Of a stretch of 64,000 bases of DNA, positions 42,622 through 54,028 are shown piece by piece (the stretch's first letter is position 1; each line of letters begins with the position of its first letter). Position numbers and translations under genes: made by a program. A model generated the notes under the pieces. The model saw nothing but the letters and a program-made list of their open reading frames with translations. It was not told the origin of the DNA and made no database searches. Source of the stretch: an uncultured Dehalococcoidia bacterium (GTDB lineage: Bacteria; Chloroflexota; Dehalococcoidia; Tepidiformales; Tepidiformaceae); assembly GCA_938015525.1 (NCBI GenBank), contig CALLPC010000011.1, forward strand, positions 62,001 through 126,000. Direction: 5' to 3'.

Positions 42622-43382
42622 GCCAGCTCCAGAAGACCATTGCCCGCATCCAGCGCCGGGAGGGCCCGGCAATCGGCTTTGGCCGCGTTCCGCGGGAGCA
42701 GCCGCGCGCCATGGCGCTCCTCGCGACCGTTCGCGATGCCGCAGCCGCCCGGGCCGCGCTCGACGCCGGCGCCGACGCCGTGCTTTTCCTGGCCGGCAGT
42801 GCTGCCCTCGCCGCGGACCAGCTCCGTGGCGTCGCCGGCCCGAAAGTCGCCGCCGGCGTGTCGCTTCCCGTCCTCTCCGTCGCCGATGCCGAAAAACTCC
42901 GCGAGGCGGGCTGCGACTTCGTCATCAGCCCGCTCGAGACCACTGATTCCGCAGCCGTCGACGTCGAAAAAATGGGCCACCTCGTCGTCGCCAGCGAATC
43001 CGTCGAGGACAACGTCCTCCGCGCGCTCGGCCCCCTCGGCCTCGATGGGCTTTTCGTCCAGCGCGCCCACGGCCCGATGAAGCTCTCCGAACAGCTCGGG
43101 CTCGTCCGCCTGGCCTCGTTCTCGAATACCGGCCTCGTCGTTACCGTCGACCTGGCCGCCTCTGCTGCAGACCTCCGCGTCCTCCGCGATTCTGGCGCCG
43201 TGGCGGTCGTAGCCCCAGAAGGTGCCTCCGCTGCCGATATCGCCAGCCTCAACGAACGTCTCCGTGCCGTACCCGCCCCCCGGAAGGCGCGCCCGGATTC
43301 CAACCAGGTCGCGCTCGTACCGTCTCTTATCGGCGGCCGAGACCACGACGAAGACGACGACGAGGACGACGAGGAGGACTGA
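42618..43382 (+). CDS. TIM-barrel-like protein with poly-acidic tail, unknown
   Basis: 254 aa coupled to the amidohydrolase (ATGA) and followed 1 bp later by a crotonase gene. Repeating beta-alpha units (ALLATV, AVLFLAGS, LPVLSV, FVISPLET, HLVVAS, LVVTVDLA, AVVAPEG) suggest a TIM-barrel-like fold. It ends with an extremely acidic tail, DHDEDDDEDDEED. I recognise no family. It may be a carrier or enzyme of the same pathway as the flanking hydrolase and crotonase. Confidence 0.75.
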   Translation: MSQLQKTIARIQRREGPAIGFGRVPREQPRAMALLATVRDAAAARAALDAGADAVLFLAGSAALAADQLRGVAGPKVAAGVSLPVLSVADAEKLREAGCDFVISPLETTDSAAVDVEKMGHLVVASESVEDNVLRALGPLGLDGLFVQRAHGPMKLSEQLGLVRLASFSNTGLVVTVDLAASAADLRVLRDSGAVAVVAPEGASAADIASLNERLRAVPAPRKARPDSNQVALVPSLIGGRDHDEDDDEDDEED

Positions 43383-43383
43383 C

Positions 43384-44187
43384 ATGCCCCAGGTCACTAT
43401 CGAACGCTCCGGTCACGTCGCCGTCCTCACCATCACCAACCCGCCCCGCGGGTACATGGACGCGGGGACGGTCGCCGAGCTCGATGCGGCGACTGCCGGC
43501 CTCGAGCAGGATGACGCGACCCGCGCCATCGTGATCACCGGCGGAGTCCCGGGCGTTTTCGTACGCCACTACTCCGTACACGAGCTCGAAGCCCTCGCCC
43601 GCCAGCTCCGCGAACGCGGCATCGCCGTCGACCCTGCCCGGCCCCTGCCGCCTCGCGACATCGACCGCGTCTTCGGCCGCATCGAACAGATGCCGAAGCC
43701 GGTCATCGCCGCCATCAGCGGCTTCGCCATGGGCGGCGGCTTCGAGCTCGCCCTGTGCTGCGACCTGCGCGTCGCCGAGGAAGGCCCTTATGAGCTCGGT
43801 TTGCCCGAGGTTCGCCTCGGTATCCTCCCCGGCGCCGGTGGTACGCAAAAGCTCCCCGGGCTCGTCGGCGTCGGTCGCGCCCTCGAGATAATCCTTCGCG
43901 GCCGCACCGTCTCGCCCGCCGAAGCCCGCGACCTCGGGCTCGTCCACGAGCTCCTCCCGCCCGGCCGTGCTCTCGACCGCGCCCGCGAGCTCGCCGCCGA
44001 GCTCGCCGCGCTTTCCCCCCGGGCTGTCGGCCACATCAAGCGGCTCGTTCGCCTCGCTCCGACCACGGACCGGGCCGACGGCCTCGCCCTGGAACGTACG
44101 CTGTTCCTCGACCTCCTGCTCTCCGACGAGGCTCTCGAACGCATGTCGCGCATGAATGCCGATGACCGCGACATCCGCGACGCCTGA
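43384..44187 (+). CDS. Enoyl-CoA hydratase/isomerase
   Basis: 267 aa, ATG 43384 with a GAGGAGG ribosome site inside the preceding acidic tail codons. Crotonase fold with both general acid-base glutamates: Glu in GGGFELALCCDLRVA and Glu in GLPEVRLGILPGAGG. It should hydrate or isomerise an enoyl-CoA, unlike the ECHDC3-type paralogue at 9.3 kb. The C-terminal part overlaps the start of mutY in another frame by about 30 bp. Confidence 0.9.
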   Translation: MPQVTIERSGHVAVLTITNPPRGYMDAGTVAELDAATAGLEQDDATRAIVITGGVPGVFVRHYSVHELEALARQLRERGIAVDPARPLPPRDIDRVFGRIEQMPKPVIAAISGFAMGGGFELALCCDLRVAEEGPYELGLPEVRLGILPGAGGTQKLPGLVGVGRALEIILRGRTVSPAEARDLGLVHELLPPGRALDRARELAAELAALSPRAVGHIKRLVRLAPTTDRADGLALERTLFLDLLLSDEALERMSRMNADDRDIRDA

Positions 44188-45064
44188 AATCGACCCGGCA
44201 GCCATACGCCGCGCCCTGGCCGCCTGGTACGCCGACCGCGGTCGCCACGACCTGCCGTGGCGCCAAACCTGCGACCCGTACGCCGTCCTGGTCTCCGAAG
44301 TGATGCTCCAGCAGACGCAGGTCGAACGGGTAATCCCGTATTACGCTGCCTGGCTCGAACGCTGGCCGAGTTTCGGTGCGCTTGCCGCAGCCTTGCCCGC
44401 AGATGTCATCACCGCCTGGCGCGGCCTCGGCTACAACCGCCGCGCGCTCGCCCTCCACACGGCTGCCCGCCGGGTCGTCGAAGTCCACGGCGGCGAACTC
44501 CCCTGGGAGCCTGCCGCGCTCCACGCGCTCCCCGGCGTCGGACCGTACACCGCTGCCGCCCTCCGCTGCTTCGTCCGCGGTGAGCCGGTGCCCGTCCTCG
44601 ATACCAACATCGCGCGGGTCGTCGCCCGGGTGCTGGCCGGCGTGGCTCGCCCCCGGGAGGTCCCGCCGGGCCAGCTGGTCGCCGCCACCCGTTCCCTGCT
44701 CCCTGCTGAAGGGGCGCGCGAGCATAACCTCGCCCTGATGGACCTGGGCGCGCTCGTCTGCACTGCCCGGGCCCCCGGCTGCTTCGAGTGCCCTCTGGCA
44801 GCGGAATGCCGCTGGTGGCTCGCCGGCCAGCCGCCGGCCCGCACCTCACCGAAATCAGCCGCCCTGCCATTCGAATCGACCGCTCGCTATGCGCGCGGCC
44901 GCATCATCGACCGGCTCCGCTCCGGACCGGCCGCGGAAGACGAACTGCGTGCCATGCTCCCGGAGAGCCACCGGCCGCGCCTTCGGGAATACCTCGCCGG
45001 GCTCGAGCGCGACGGCCTCGCCGTGCCCATCGGCTCCGCCGCCTGGGCCCTCCCTCCAGGCTGA
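44156..45064 (+). CDS. mutY: A/G-specific adenine glycosylase (MutY), lacking NUDIX-like C-terminal domain
   Basis: 302 aa from ATG 44156 (ATG 44162 equally possible); both overlap the crotonase stop. HhH-GPD glycosylase domain: catalytic Glu in SEVMLQQTQVERV, helix-hairpin-helix PGVGPYTAAAL, catalytic Asp in LDTNIARVV, and an Fe-S loop CTARAPGCFECPLAAEC with C-x6-C-x2-C-x5-C. It removes adenine opposite 8-oxoguanine. Usual MutY is about 350 aa with a NUDIX-like C-terminal domain that senses oxoG; here only ~70 residues follow the Fe-S cluster, forming a winged-helix-like tail instead. Confidence 0.88.
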   Translation: MPMTATSATPEIDPAAIRRALAAWYADRGRHDLPWRQTCDPYAVLVSEVMLQQTQVERVIPYYAAWLERWPSFGALAAALPADVITAWRGLGYNRRALALHTAARRVVEVHGGELPWEPAALHALPGVGPYTAAALRCFVRGEPVPVLDTNIARVVARVLAGVARPREVPPGQLVAATRSLLPAEGAREHNLALMDLGALVCTARAPGCFECPLAAECRWWLAGQPPARTSPKSAALPFESTARYARGRIIDRLRSGPAAEDELRAMLPESHRPRLREYLAGLERDGLAVPIGSAAWALPPG

Positions 45065-45070
45065 GCTGGC

Positions 45071-47276
<2,206 letters not shown>

Positions 47277-47277
<1 letters not shown>

Positions 47278-48191
47278 CAGTCCTCGACCTCGAAGTGCGT
47301 CAGTGCCCGGAACTGGCGGTAGCGCTGTTCCACCTCCTCGCGCTCCAGGGTCAGCAGCCGCGATGGCCCAAAACCCTCCACACAGAACGAAGCCACCGTC
47401 GAGCCGTAGATAATCGCCCGCCGGACCGCCTGCCGGTCGATGACGGGCACGGCGTCGAGGTAGCCCATGAAACCGCCGGCGAAGGCGTCCCCTGCGCCCG
47501 TCGGGTCCACCACCTCCTCCAGCGGGTAGCCCGGCGCGACGAAGTAGTCCTCGCCGCTGATGTACGCTGCGCCGTACTCGCCGAGCTTGACGATCACCGC
47601 CCTCGTGCCTCCGTCGAGCAGCTTCCGGCCGGCCCGCGCAATGCTCGGCACCCCCGCGAGTTCACGCGCCTCGCTTTCGTTGATGGAAATCACGTCGGCC
47701 GCCCGGAACGCGTTCATGAGTTCATCCCTCGCTCCGTCGATGAAGAACTTGATGGTGTCAACCATCTTCGTTCGTGCTCCCGGTACCATCGCCATCAGCC
47801 GCTGCTGGAGCACCGGGTCACCGGCGGCAGCAAACAGCCCGCTCGAGTCTTCCCACCCGGGCGGCAGCTTCGGCTCCCAGGCCGCGTTCACTCCCACCAC
47901 CGTGTACAGGGTGTCCCGGCTGTTCATGTCGTAGTGGTAGCGGCCGCCCCAGCGGCTCGTTTCACCGCCGGGCACCACCTCCAGCCCGGCGAGGTCGATG
48001 CCCGGCCGCTCCAGTGCCCGGCGCATCTCGTCGGGAAAGTCCTCGCCGACGGCCGCCAGGAGCCGGACCTCCGTGAACAGCGAGGCCGCGAGCGCGGCAC
48101 AAGTCGCCGAGCCGCCGAGAGAGCCCTCCCGCCGCTCGAACGGCGTCTCGATCTCGTCGATGGCCACCCAGCCGGCGATCAGGAGGCTCAC
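47277..48191 (-). CDS. PfkB family nucleoside/sugar kinase
   Basis: 304 aa from GTG 48191 (overlapping the mtnP stop as GTGA). Ribokinase-like fold: GGSATCAAL near residue 28, substrate-lid region, and the C-terminal anion hole DPTGAGDAFAGGFMG with catalytic Asp in GAGD. It sits between methylthioadenosine phosphorylase and a GNAT, and near AhcY, so adenosine (from AhcY) or a nucleoside/sugar from the phosphorylase step is a plausible substrate. That is context inference; PfkB members cannot be told apart by sequence alone. Confidence 0.87.
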
Positions 48192-49063
48192 CTGCCCGCC
48201 TCCAGCCAGCGGCGAAGGACCGGTGCCAGCCGCTCCCGGGTCTCGGCGGCCACCGCCTCTCTTGGCGTCAGGATCGCGACGTCGAGAGCCGTCGCGCAGG
48301 CGCACCCGTCGCGCGCCGGCAGCGCAGAAACGAGCAGCCGAACGGCCTCCCGGCTCACCGCGGCGTTCCGCCGCAGCGTCTCGAAGACGGTCGCGGCGTC
48401 CACCGCCGCCTCGGTCTCATGCCAGCAATCGTAATCCGTGACGCACGCCAGCGTCGCGTAGCAGAGCTCCGCTTCCCGCGCCAGCTTCGCTTCGGGCAGG
48501 GCCGTCATCCCGATGAGGTCTGCTCCCCAGGCTCGATGCAGCTCGCTTTCCGCCCGGGTCGAGAAGGCCGGCCCCTGCATCACGACATAGGTTCCGCCAT
48601 CGTGAACCGTGGCACCGGCGGCCCGCGCCGCCGCGAGTACCGCCGCCCGCATCCGCGGACAGAAGGGGTCGGCAAAGCTGATGTGGCCCACCAGCCCGTC
48701 GCCGAAGAAAGTCGAAGGCCGGCCCCACGTCCGGTCGATGAGCTGCGACGGCACCGCGAGATGTCCCGGCGCGTACACCTCCCGCAGGCTGCCGACCGCC
48801 GAGACGGAAAGCACGCGCTCAACGCCAAGCTGCTTGAGCGCCCAGAAGTTTGCCCGTTGCGGCAGCTCCGAGGGCAGGATGGTGTGCCGCCGTCCGTGCC
48901 GCGCGAGGAATGCGACCCGCTGCCCGCCGAGCATCCCGACCCGGACCCGGTCACTCGGCGGCCCAAAGGGCGTCGCGACATCGAATTCCTCCACGTCTTC
49001 CAGACCGGGCATCTCGTAGAAGCCCGAACCGCCGATGACCGCCAGCGATATGGGCTCGCTCAT
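48188..49063 (-). CDS. mtnP: S-methyl-5'-thioadenosine phosphorylase
   Basis: 291 aa from ATG 49063. Purine nucleoside phosphorylase type: GGSGFYEM at the start, RHGRRHTILPSELPQRAN (phosphate and sugar site), VSAVGSLRE, VVMQGPAFSTRAES (purine/ribose contact) and VTDYDCWHE. It splits methylthioadenosine, the polyamine and quorum-signal by-product, to adenine and methylthioribose-1-phosphate. The products feed the next enzymes upstream: adenine to Apt and the sugar to MtnA. Overlaps the mtnA stop by 4 bp. Confidence 0.94.
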   Translation of the reverse strand: MSEPISLAVIGGSGFYEMPGLEDVEEFDVATPFGPPSDRVRVGMLGGQRVAFLARHGRRHTILPSELPQRANFWALKQLGVERVLSVSAVGSLREVYAPGHLAVPSQLIDRTWGRPSTFFGDGLVGHISFADPFCPRMRAAVLAAARAAGATVHDGGTYVVMQGPAFSTRAESELHRAWGADLIGMTALPEAKLAREAELCYATLACVTDYDCWHETEAAVDAATVFETLRRNAAVSREAVRLLVSALPARDGCACATALDVAILTPREAVAAETRERLAPVLRRWLEAGR

Positions 49064-50100
49064 CTCCGCGCTGCCTCCCGAGACGACCGGGCGAGCAGGT
49101 CGCAAATCGAGCCCGGGAACGGAGGCCGGACCACGCCCAGCTCGGTGATGAAGCCGGTGATGAGGTCGGCCGGGGTGACATCGAAGGCCGGGTTCCATGC
49201 CTCGATGCCCCGGGGCGCCCAGCGCTCGGCGCCCCACCCTCCGACCTCCTCCGCCGACCGGAACTCAATCGGGATATCCGCTCCCGTAGCACAGCCCGGG
49301 TCGAACGTGCTCGTCGGAGCGGCGATGAAGAACGGGATAGCCGCCCGCGCGGCAGCGAGCGCGAGCGCGAGCGTCCCCACCTTGTTCGCCGTGTCCCCGT
49401 TTGCGGCGATGCGGTCCGCCCCGGTCACGACGGCAGCCACCTTCCCCGAGAGGACCAGCGCTGCGGCCGCCGTGTCGGGTAGCAGCACGGCCGGGGTCCC
49501 CGACCGCTGCAGCTCCCACGCGGTCAGCCGCGCCCCCTGCAGCAGCGGGCGCGTTTCGGTCACGTAACAGCGCTCCAGCTTCCCGGCGGCAAATGCCGCA
49601 CGGATGACGCCCAAGGCAGTCCCCAGTCCCCCCGTGGCGAGTGTACCGGTGTTGCAGTGGGTGAGGACGTCTCCAGCAGGCAGGGCCTCGGACCCGTACC
49701 TGGCGAGTGCAGCGTCCTCGGCCTGCCGTCGGCTCAGGTACGCTGCGCAGTATGCCCATGCACCCGGGGCCCGCTCCCCTGGCGGCAGCCGCAGCACCGC
49801 ACCGGCGCACGCCTCTGCACCGGTCGCCAGCTCCACCGCTGTAGGCCGTACCCTCCCGACCCGCGCGGCCGCCCCTCGAATTGCAGCATCGGAGGGGTCC
49901 GATTCGGCCGCGATGGCCACCCCTGCCGCCCCGCACAGCCCCAGCAGCGGTGCACCACGGACTCGAAGGCTCCTCACTGCCTCCTCCAGCGCTTCGATGG
50001 TCCGGACCTCGAGCCACCGCTCCTCATGGGGCAGGGTCGTCTGGTCCAGGACGCGCACCACCGGCCGGTCGAAGCGAATGACCTCGAACGTCGGCTCCAC
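49060..50100 (-). CDS. mtnA: S-methyl-5-thioribose-1-phosphate isomerase
   Basis: 346 aa from GTG 50100, 1 bp after the apt stop. eIF2B-alpha-like fold: RVRGAPLLGLCGAAGVAIA, HCNTGTLATGGLGTALGVIRA (active-site Cys), ETRPLLQGARLTAWEL and TGADRIAANGDTANKVGT (catalytic Asp), ending AWNPAFDVTPADLITGFITE. It converts MTR-1-P to MTRu-1-P in the methionine salvage pathway, as the next step after MtnP. Confidence 0.95.
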   Translation of the reverse strand: MEPTFEVIRFDRPVVRVLDQTTLPHEERWLEVRTIEALEEAVRSLRVRGAPLLGLCGAAGVAIAAESDPSDAAIRGAAARVGRVRPTAVELATGAEACAGAVLRLPPGERAPGAWAYCAAYLSRRQAEDAALARYGSEALPAGDVLTHCNTGTLATGGLGTALGVIRAAFAAGKLERCYVTETRPLLQGARLTAWELQRSGTPAVLLPDTAAAALVLSGKVAAVVTGADRIAANGDTANKVGTLALALAAARAAIPFFIAAPTSTFDPGCATGADIPIEFRSAEEVGGWGAERWAPRGIEAWNPAFDVTPADLITGFITELGVVRPPFPGSICDLLARSSREAARR

Positions 50101-50101
50101 G

Positions 50102-50623
50102 TCACCCCTCCGTGAACCGGAGCAAAGTTTCGACCCGATAGGCCCCGAGCCGCAGACGGCCTCCCAGCCCCTCGAGCTCGATGAGGAAGCCCATCCCGGC
50201 CACGTTCGCACCGAGGAGTTCGACCAGCTTCGCCGCCGCCAGCGCCGTGCCCCCCGTCGCCAGCACGTCGTCGACGATGAACGCCGCAGTTCCCGGTGCG
50301 ACGGCGTCCTGGTGGATGTCGAGCCGCGATTCGCCGTACTCGAGGGCGTATTCGACCGTTAGCCGAGCGGCCGGTAGCTTCCCTTCCTTGCGGATGGGCA
50401 CGAACGGCAGCCCGAGCCGGTCGGCGATCGGTGCGCCGAACAGGAAGCCTCGTGATTCGATCCCGACGATGGCCCCGGGCCCTGCCGCCCGTGCGTAATC
50501 GGTCAGCCGGTCGAGCGCGGCCCGAAACGCGCCCGGCTCGCCGAGCAGCGGGGTGATGTCCCGGAACAGGATGCCCGGGCGGGGAAAATCGGGGATTGCG
50601 CGAATATACCGTTCGAGCTCCAC
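50102..50623 (-). CDS. apt: Adenine phosphoribosyltransferase
   Basis: 173-aa type I phosphoribosyltransferase joining adenine and PRPP to AMP. RAIPDFPRPGILFRDITPLL at the start, GIESRGFLFGAPIA, RKEGKLP and the PRPP motif VDDVLATGGTALA are visible. First gene of the salvage operon; the adenine it uses comes from MtnP encoded two genes on. Confidence 0.96.
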   Translation of the reverse strand: MELERYIRAIPDFPRPGILFRDITPLLGEPGAFRAALDRLTDYARAAGPGAIVGIESRGFLFGAPIADRLGLPFVPIRKEGKLPAARLTVEYALEYGESRLDIHQDAVAPGTAAFIVDDVLATGGTALAAAKLVELLGANVAGMGFLIELEGLGGRLRLGAYRVETLLRFTEG

Positions 50624-50907
50624 GCCGGGATTGTACGCCAGCGCCCACCTGCGAGAACGACGGCCACGCCGTATCCGGCTCCTGCCCCGTCGCGAGCGTT
50701 GACGCTGGCACCGCGACCGGCGGCGACGCCGTGCTGCCCTTCGAAAATGAATCGATGGCCGGCGGCCCCCTTCAACGGGAACGCGAACCGCTCACAGCAC
50801 TGACGCGTGGCCGTCATCGCGAGCCCGTCCGCGAGCCCGGCGGTCCGGGTCGGCCCCCACTCGACCATCACAGATTCTTGACGACGTCGCTGGCACCCTG
50901 ATGAACC

Positions 50908-51204
50908 ATGGCCAGCCATCGTTCGAACCCCTTCGCCCGCGAACATCAGCACTGGTTGACGGTTTTGCTCTCGGCCGCCACCATCGCCGCACTAGGACTC
51001 GGCTGGCTGCTCTACACCCGCGAATCTCCAGGAGCGTCTGAACCCGCTCCGCCGGCCCCGGCGGCCACCGCGGCCCCGCCCGATACCTCGACCCCCGCTT
51101 CCGGGGGCCTCTCGACCCCCGCGTCATCGTCGCCCGTTGCCGGCGCAACGGCCGCGCCGCCATCGCCCACCCCCACGAAAAGCAGAACCTCCCGAGGCAG
51201 CTGA
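50908..51204 (+). CDS. Single-span membrane protein with Pro/Thr/Ala tail
   Basis: 98 aa. A short N-terminal polar segment (HRSNPFAREHQHW), one membrane helix (LLSAATIAALGLGWLLY, residues ~19-35), then ~60 residues of low-complexity Pro-Ala-Thr-Ser, likely outside the membrane. Its stop overlaps the next ATG (TGATG), linking it to the ferric-reductase-like gene. Function unknown; a spacer or small accessory subunit is plausible. Confidence 0.7.
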   Translation: MASHRSNPFAREHQHWLTVLLSAATIAALGLGWLLYTRESPGASEPAPPAPAATAAPPDTSTPASGGLSTPASSSPVAGATAAPPSPTPTKSRTSRGS

Positions 51205-51842
51205 TGAGTCGATCGGTTACCCTCCTGCTCTCCATCCTCGGCGTCATCGCCGTCGTGGTAGCACGGCGCCAGGGCTGGGGAGGTGAGTCGACAGCCTGGG
51301 CCGCTGCCCGCGCTTCCGCCTGGGTTGCCTTCGCTCTTCTCTGGGCTGCGGTCTTCACCGGCGTCGGCGTCAGCCTCAAGTACCATCCCGGCATCTCCGG
51401 CCAGGTCCCGACCCTCGAGCTCCACCGCGTCACCGGCTCCCTCGCGGTCGCCTTCACCGTCGTCCACGCGGCTGCCCTCGTTGCCGATCCGTATATCCGG
51501 TTCGCGGTGTGGGATGCCGCCATCCCCTTCATCGCACCCTATCGCCCGTGGGCGGTCGGCGCCGGCATCATCGCCGCCTGGCTGCTTGTCGCCATCGTGG
51601 CGAGCACGTGGCTCGCGGGATGGATTCCGCGGCGTGCCTGGCATCGGCTTCACCGCCTCGCCTACGCCAGCCTGGCCCTCGGCCTCGTCCACGGCATCGT
51701 CGCCGGGACCGATACTGAGCACTGGCCGACCCACGTCGGTTACACGGCCGCAACAGCTTCCGTGCTTGGCGCCGCTTTCCTCCGCTTCCTGGCACGGGAC
51801 TGGGTGGCCGCCCACCGCGCACACCCGGGGAGCCGCTCGTGA
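51204..51842 (+). CDS. Ferric reductase-like transmembrane haem protein
   Basis: 212 aa with about six membrane helices and the paired histidines of the ferric-reductase-like domain: LHRVTG and FTVVHAAALVAD on one side, and AWHRLHRLAYASLALGLVHGI on the other, suited to bind haems b across the membrane. No FAD/NADPH domain is fused, which resembles MsrQ/YedZ-type or stand-alone Ferric_reduct proteins. Translation is coupled at both ends (TGATG, GTGA). Electron partner not identified. Confidence 0.82.
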   Translation: MSRSVTLLLSILGVIAVVVARRQGWGGESTAWAAARASAWVAFALLWAAVFTGVGVSLKYHPGISGQVPTLELHRVTGSLAVAFTVVHAAALVADPYIRFAVWDAAIPFIAPYRPWAVGAGIIAAWLLVAIVASTWLAGWIPRRAWHRLHRLAYASLALGLVHGIVAGTDTEHWPTHVGYTAATASVLGAAFLRFLARDWVAAHRAHPGSRS

Positions 51843-52042
51843 GGCCCGAAGAGACCCTGTTCTACATCGGCGCGGCTGCCTTTTTCCTCCCGCCGCTCGT
51901 CGTCCTGCTGGCTGTCGCCCGCCTCAACCGGCGCTCGCTCTGGTTTGGTGCGTTCGCCCTCATGGGGTGGGTCGGCATGGCCATCGGCGTTGCCCTGGTC
52001 CTCGCAACGAGCGCCCGCGAGCCCCGGCAGCCGCCCTCCTAG
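51839..52042 (+). CDS. Small two-helix membrane protein
   Basis: 67 aa, GTG overlapping the previous stop. Two hydrophobic segments (YIGAAAFFLPPLVVLLAVA and FGAFALMGWVGMAIGVALVLA) flank an Arg-containing loop. Last member of the three-gene ferric-reductase-like operon; likely a small accessory subunit. Its stop overlaps the convergent peptidase stop in a shared CTAG. Confidence 0.75.
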   Translation: MRPEETLFYIGAAAFFLPPLVVLLAVARLNRRSLWFGAFALMGWVGMAIGVALVLATSAREPRQPPS

Positions 52043-54018
52043 TCTGCCAGCCCCAGCCCCCGCAGGAAGGCATCGCTATTCGGCTCCCTCCCGAGGAAGT
52101 CCCGTACGAGCTGGTTCCCGTCCACCGCCCCGCCTCGCGCCAGGATGGTCTCCCGGTAGCGTCGCCCGACCTCCGCGCTCAGCGGCCCCGCCGACTCGAA
52201 CAGCGTGTACATGTCGTCACCAAAGACGTGCGACCAGAGGTAGCCGTAGTAGCCCGCGTCATACCCGAACAGGTGGCCGAACCCTGATTGGAAGTGGGTG
52301 CCCGGGGTGTAGGGAAAGCCGGTGATGGGGTGCAGCTCTTCGACGAGTTTCGTCGAGTCGCCGCTGAACCCCGGCGAGTGATACCGCAAATCGAGCGTCG
52401 CGAAGAACAGCTGTCGAAGCGTAGAGATCCCGCTGTTCAGGTTCTTCGCTGCGACCATCGCCTCGACCATCTGCCGCGGAATCGGCTCCCCGGTCTGCCA
52501 GTGCCGCGCGAACGATGCCAGCACCTCCGGCTCCCAGCACCAGTGCTCCAGCATCTGGCTCGGTGCCTCGACGAAATCCCGTTCCGTCTGCGTTCCGCTG
52601 AACCGCGCCCGCTCCGCCCGCGTCAGCGTCTGGTGCATGATATGGCCGAACTCGTGGAAGAAGGTGACCACCTCACTGTGCCGCAGCAGTGACGGCTGAC
52701 TCCGGGATGGCTTCGTGAAGTTCGCCACGATTGCGCTGACCGGCTTCTGGTAGCTCCCGTCCCGCAGCCGTCGCCCACGCCGCAGGGTGAACGCGGCCGC
52801 ATGGCCGTATTTGCTCGGCCGGGGAAACAGGTCCATATAGAACCGTGCGAACGGCGGTCCCCCGGCGGCCTCGCTGATATCGAACGCCTGTACGTCCGGG
52901 TGCCAGCGCGGTGCATCACCGGCCTCCGTGAATCGCACCCCGAGCACCTGCTGGTACACCGCGAACAGCCCCTCGATGACGGCCTCGAGCGGGAAGTACT
53001 GCGCCACCTCGAACTCGTCGATGGCGTACTCCGCCTTTAGCTGCTCGTTGTGCCAGTACCGCCAGTCCCAGATATTCACCTCATCCGAGCCGGTCCGGGC
53101 CTTCGCGAACGCCCGCATCCCGGCTAAATCCCGCTCTGCCTTCACCGCGACTCTCGTCCGCAGGTCGCCCAGGAACTCCTCGACAGCCTGCCGCGTCCCG
53201 GCCATCCGCGTCTCTGTCCGGTAGTCGGCCCACGAGGCGTATCCGAGCAGCTCCGCAGCCTCCTGCCGGAGTCGAAGCGCCCGCTCCAGCAGCGCCACGT
53301 TCTCTCGGCCGCCCTTTCGCTGGTCCTTCTCGAACAGCTGACGCCGCAGCTCGCCGTCCGGGCAGTTCGCCAGGAACGGCTGGACCTCCGGGTAGTCGAG
53401 CGAAACCCGGTAGAGCGTGACCCCGTTCCGTTCAACCGTCCGAAGCCGCTCGATCCACGCTTCCGGCATCCCCGCCAGCTGCTCCCGCGTGACTTCGATG
53501 CCGTCCTCGTAGTCATCGATGTTGTTCCGGAACTGGACGCCGATGGCCACGAGCTCGTCCATCAGCTGGCGGAGCCGCTCCCGCTGCGCCCTCGGCAGCT
53601 CGAAGCCGTTTCGGCGGTAATCCCGCAGCTCGAATGCAAGGTAGCGTGCGTCCTCTCCCGTGAGCGCCTTCGCCTCCTCGCTGGCCGCGAACTGCCGGAC
53701 GGCCTCGTAGAGGTCCTCGCGGAAGGAGAGCTCGACCAGGTACTTGTCCAGTCGCTCATCCCATTCCCGAGCGGCGGAGCGGAGTCCGTCATCGGCTGAG
53801 ACGTACGCGAGGAAGGCGTAGGCCCCGGAAGCAATCGCGACCGGCTCCAGCGCATCTTCCAGGGCGAGCATCGTGTTCGAGTACGTCCGTACCGCCGGTG
53901 CGAGCGCGACGACCTCGGCCACTCCCGCCTCGCAGGCGTCGATGGCACGCTGACACGCTTCTCCGAGGTCACCCGGCGTAAGTGTCTCCCACGGGACGAG
54001 GTCGAGGTCGCTGCTCAT
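52039..54018 (-). CDS. M3 family zinc oligopeptidase
   Basis: 659-aa thimet-oligopeptidase/oligopeptidase A-like enzyme, near the usual 650-700 residues. The zinc site is HEFGHIMH (H455, E456, H459) with the third ligand Glu in EAPSQMLEHW. Family segments GFSGDSTKLVEELHPITGFPYTPGT and LFGYDAGYYGYLWS follow (substrate hinge Tyr). Cytoplasmic, no signal peptide. It degrades short peptides. Ends 4 bp into the convergent small membrane gene. Confidence 0.95.
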   Translation of the reverse strand: MSSDLDLVPWETLTPGDLGEACQRAIDACEAGVAEVVALAPAVRTYSNTMLALEDALEPVAIASGAYAFLAYVSADDGLRSAAREWDERLDKYLVELSFREDLYEAVRQFAASEEAKALTGEDARYLAFELRDYRRNGFELPRAQRERLRQLMDELVAIGVQFRNNIDDYEDGIEVTREQLAGMPEAWIERLRTVERNGVTLYRVSLDYPEVQPFLANCPDGELRRQLFEKDQRKGGRENVALLERALRLRQEAAELLGYASWADYRTETRMAGTRQAVEEFLGDLRTRVAVKAERDLAGMRAFAKARTGSDEVNIWDWRYWHNEQLKAEYAIDEFEVAQYFPLEAVIEGLFAVYQQVLGVRFTEAGDAPRWHPDVQAFDISEAAGGPPFARFYMDLFPRPSKYGHAAAFTLRRGRRLRDGSYQKPVSAIVANFTKPSRSQPSLLRHSEVVTFFHEFGHIMHQTLTRAERARFSGTQTERDFVEAPSQMLEHWCWEPEVLASFARHWQTGEPIPRQMVEAMVAAKNLNSGISTLRQLFFATLDLRYHSPGFSGDSTKLVEELHPITGFPYTPGTHFQSGFGHLFGYDAGYYGYLWSHVFGDDMYTLFESAGPLSAEVGRRYRETILARGGAVDGNQLVRDFLGREPNSDAFLRGLGLAD

Positions 54019-54028
54019 CCCGTCCTCC

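Noticed and set aside
50624..50907. Possible gene between apt and the 98-aa membrane protein
   Set aside because: 284 bp with only an Arg/Pro/Thr-rich frame lacking a ribosome site; more likely a divergent promoter region.
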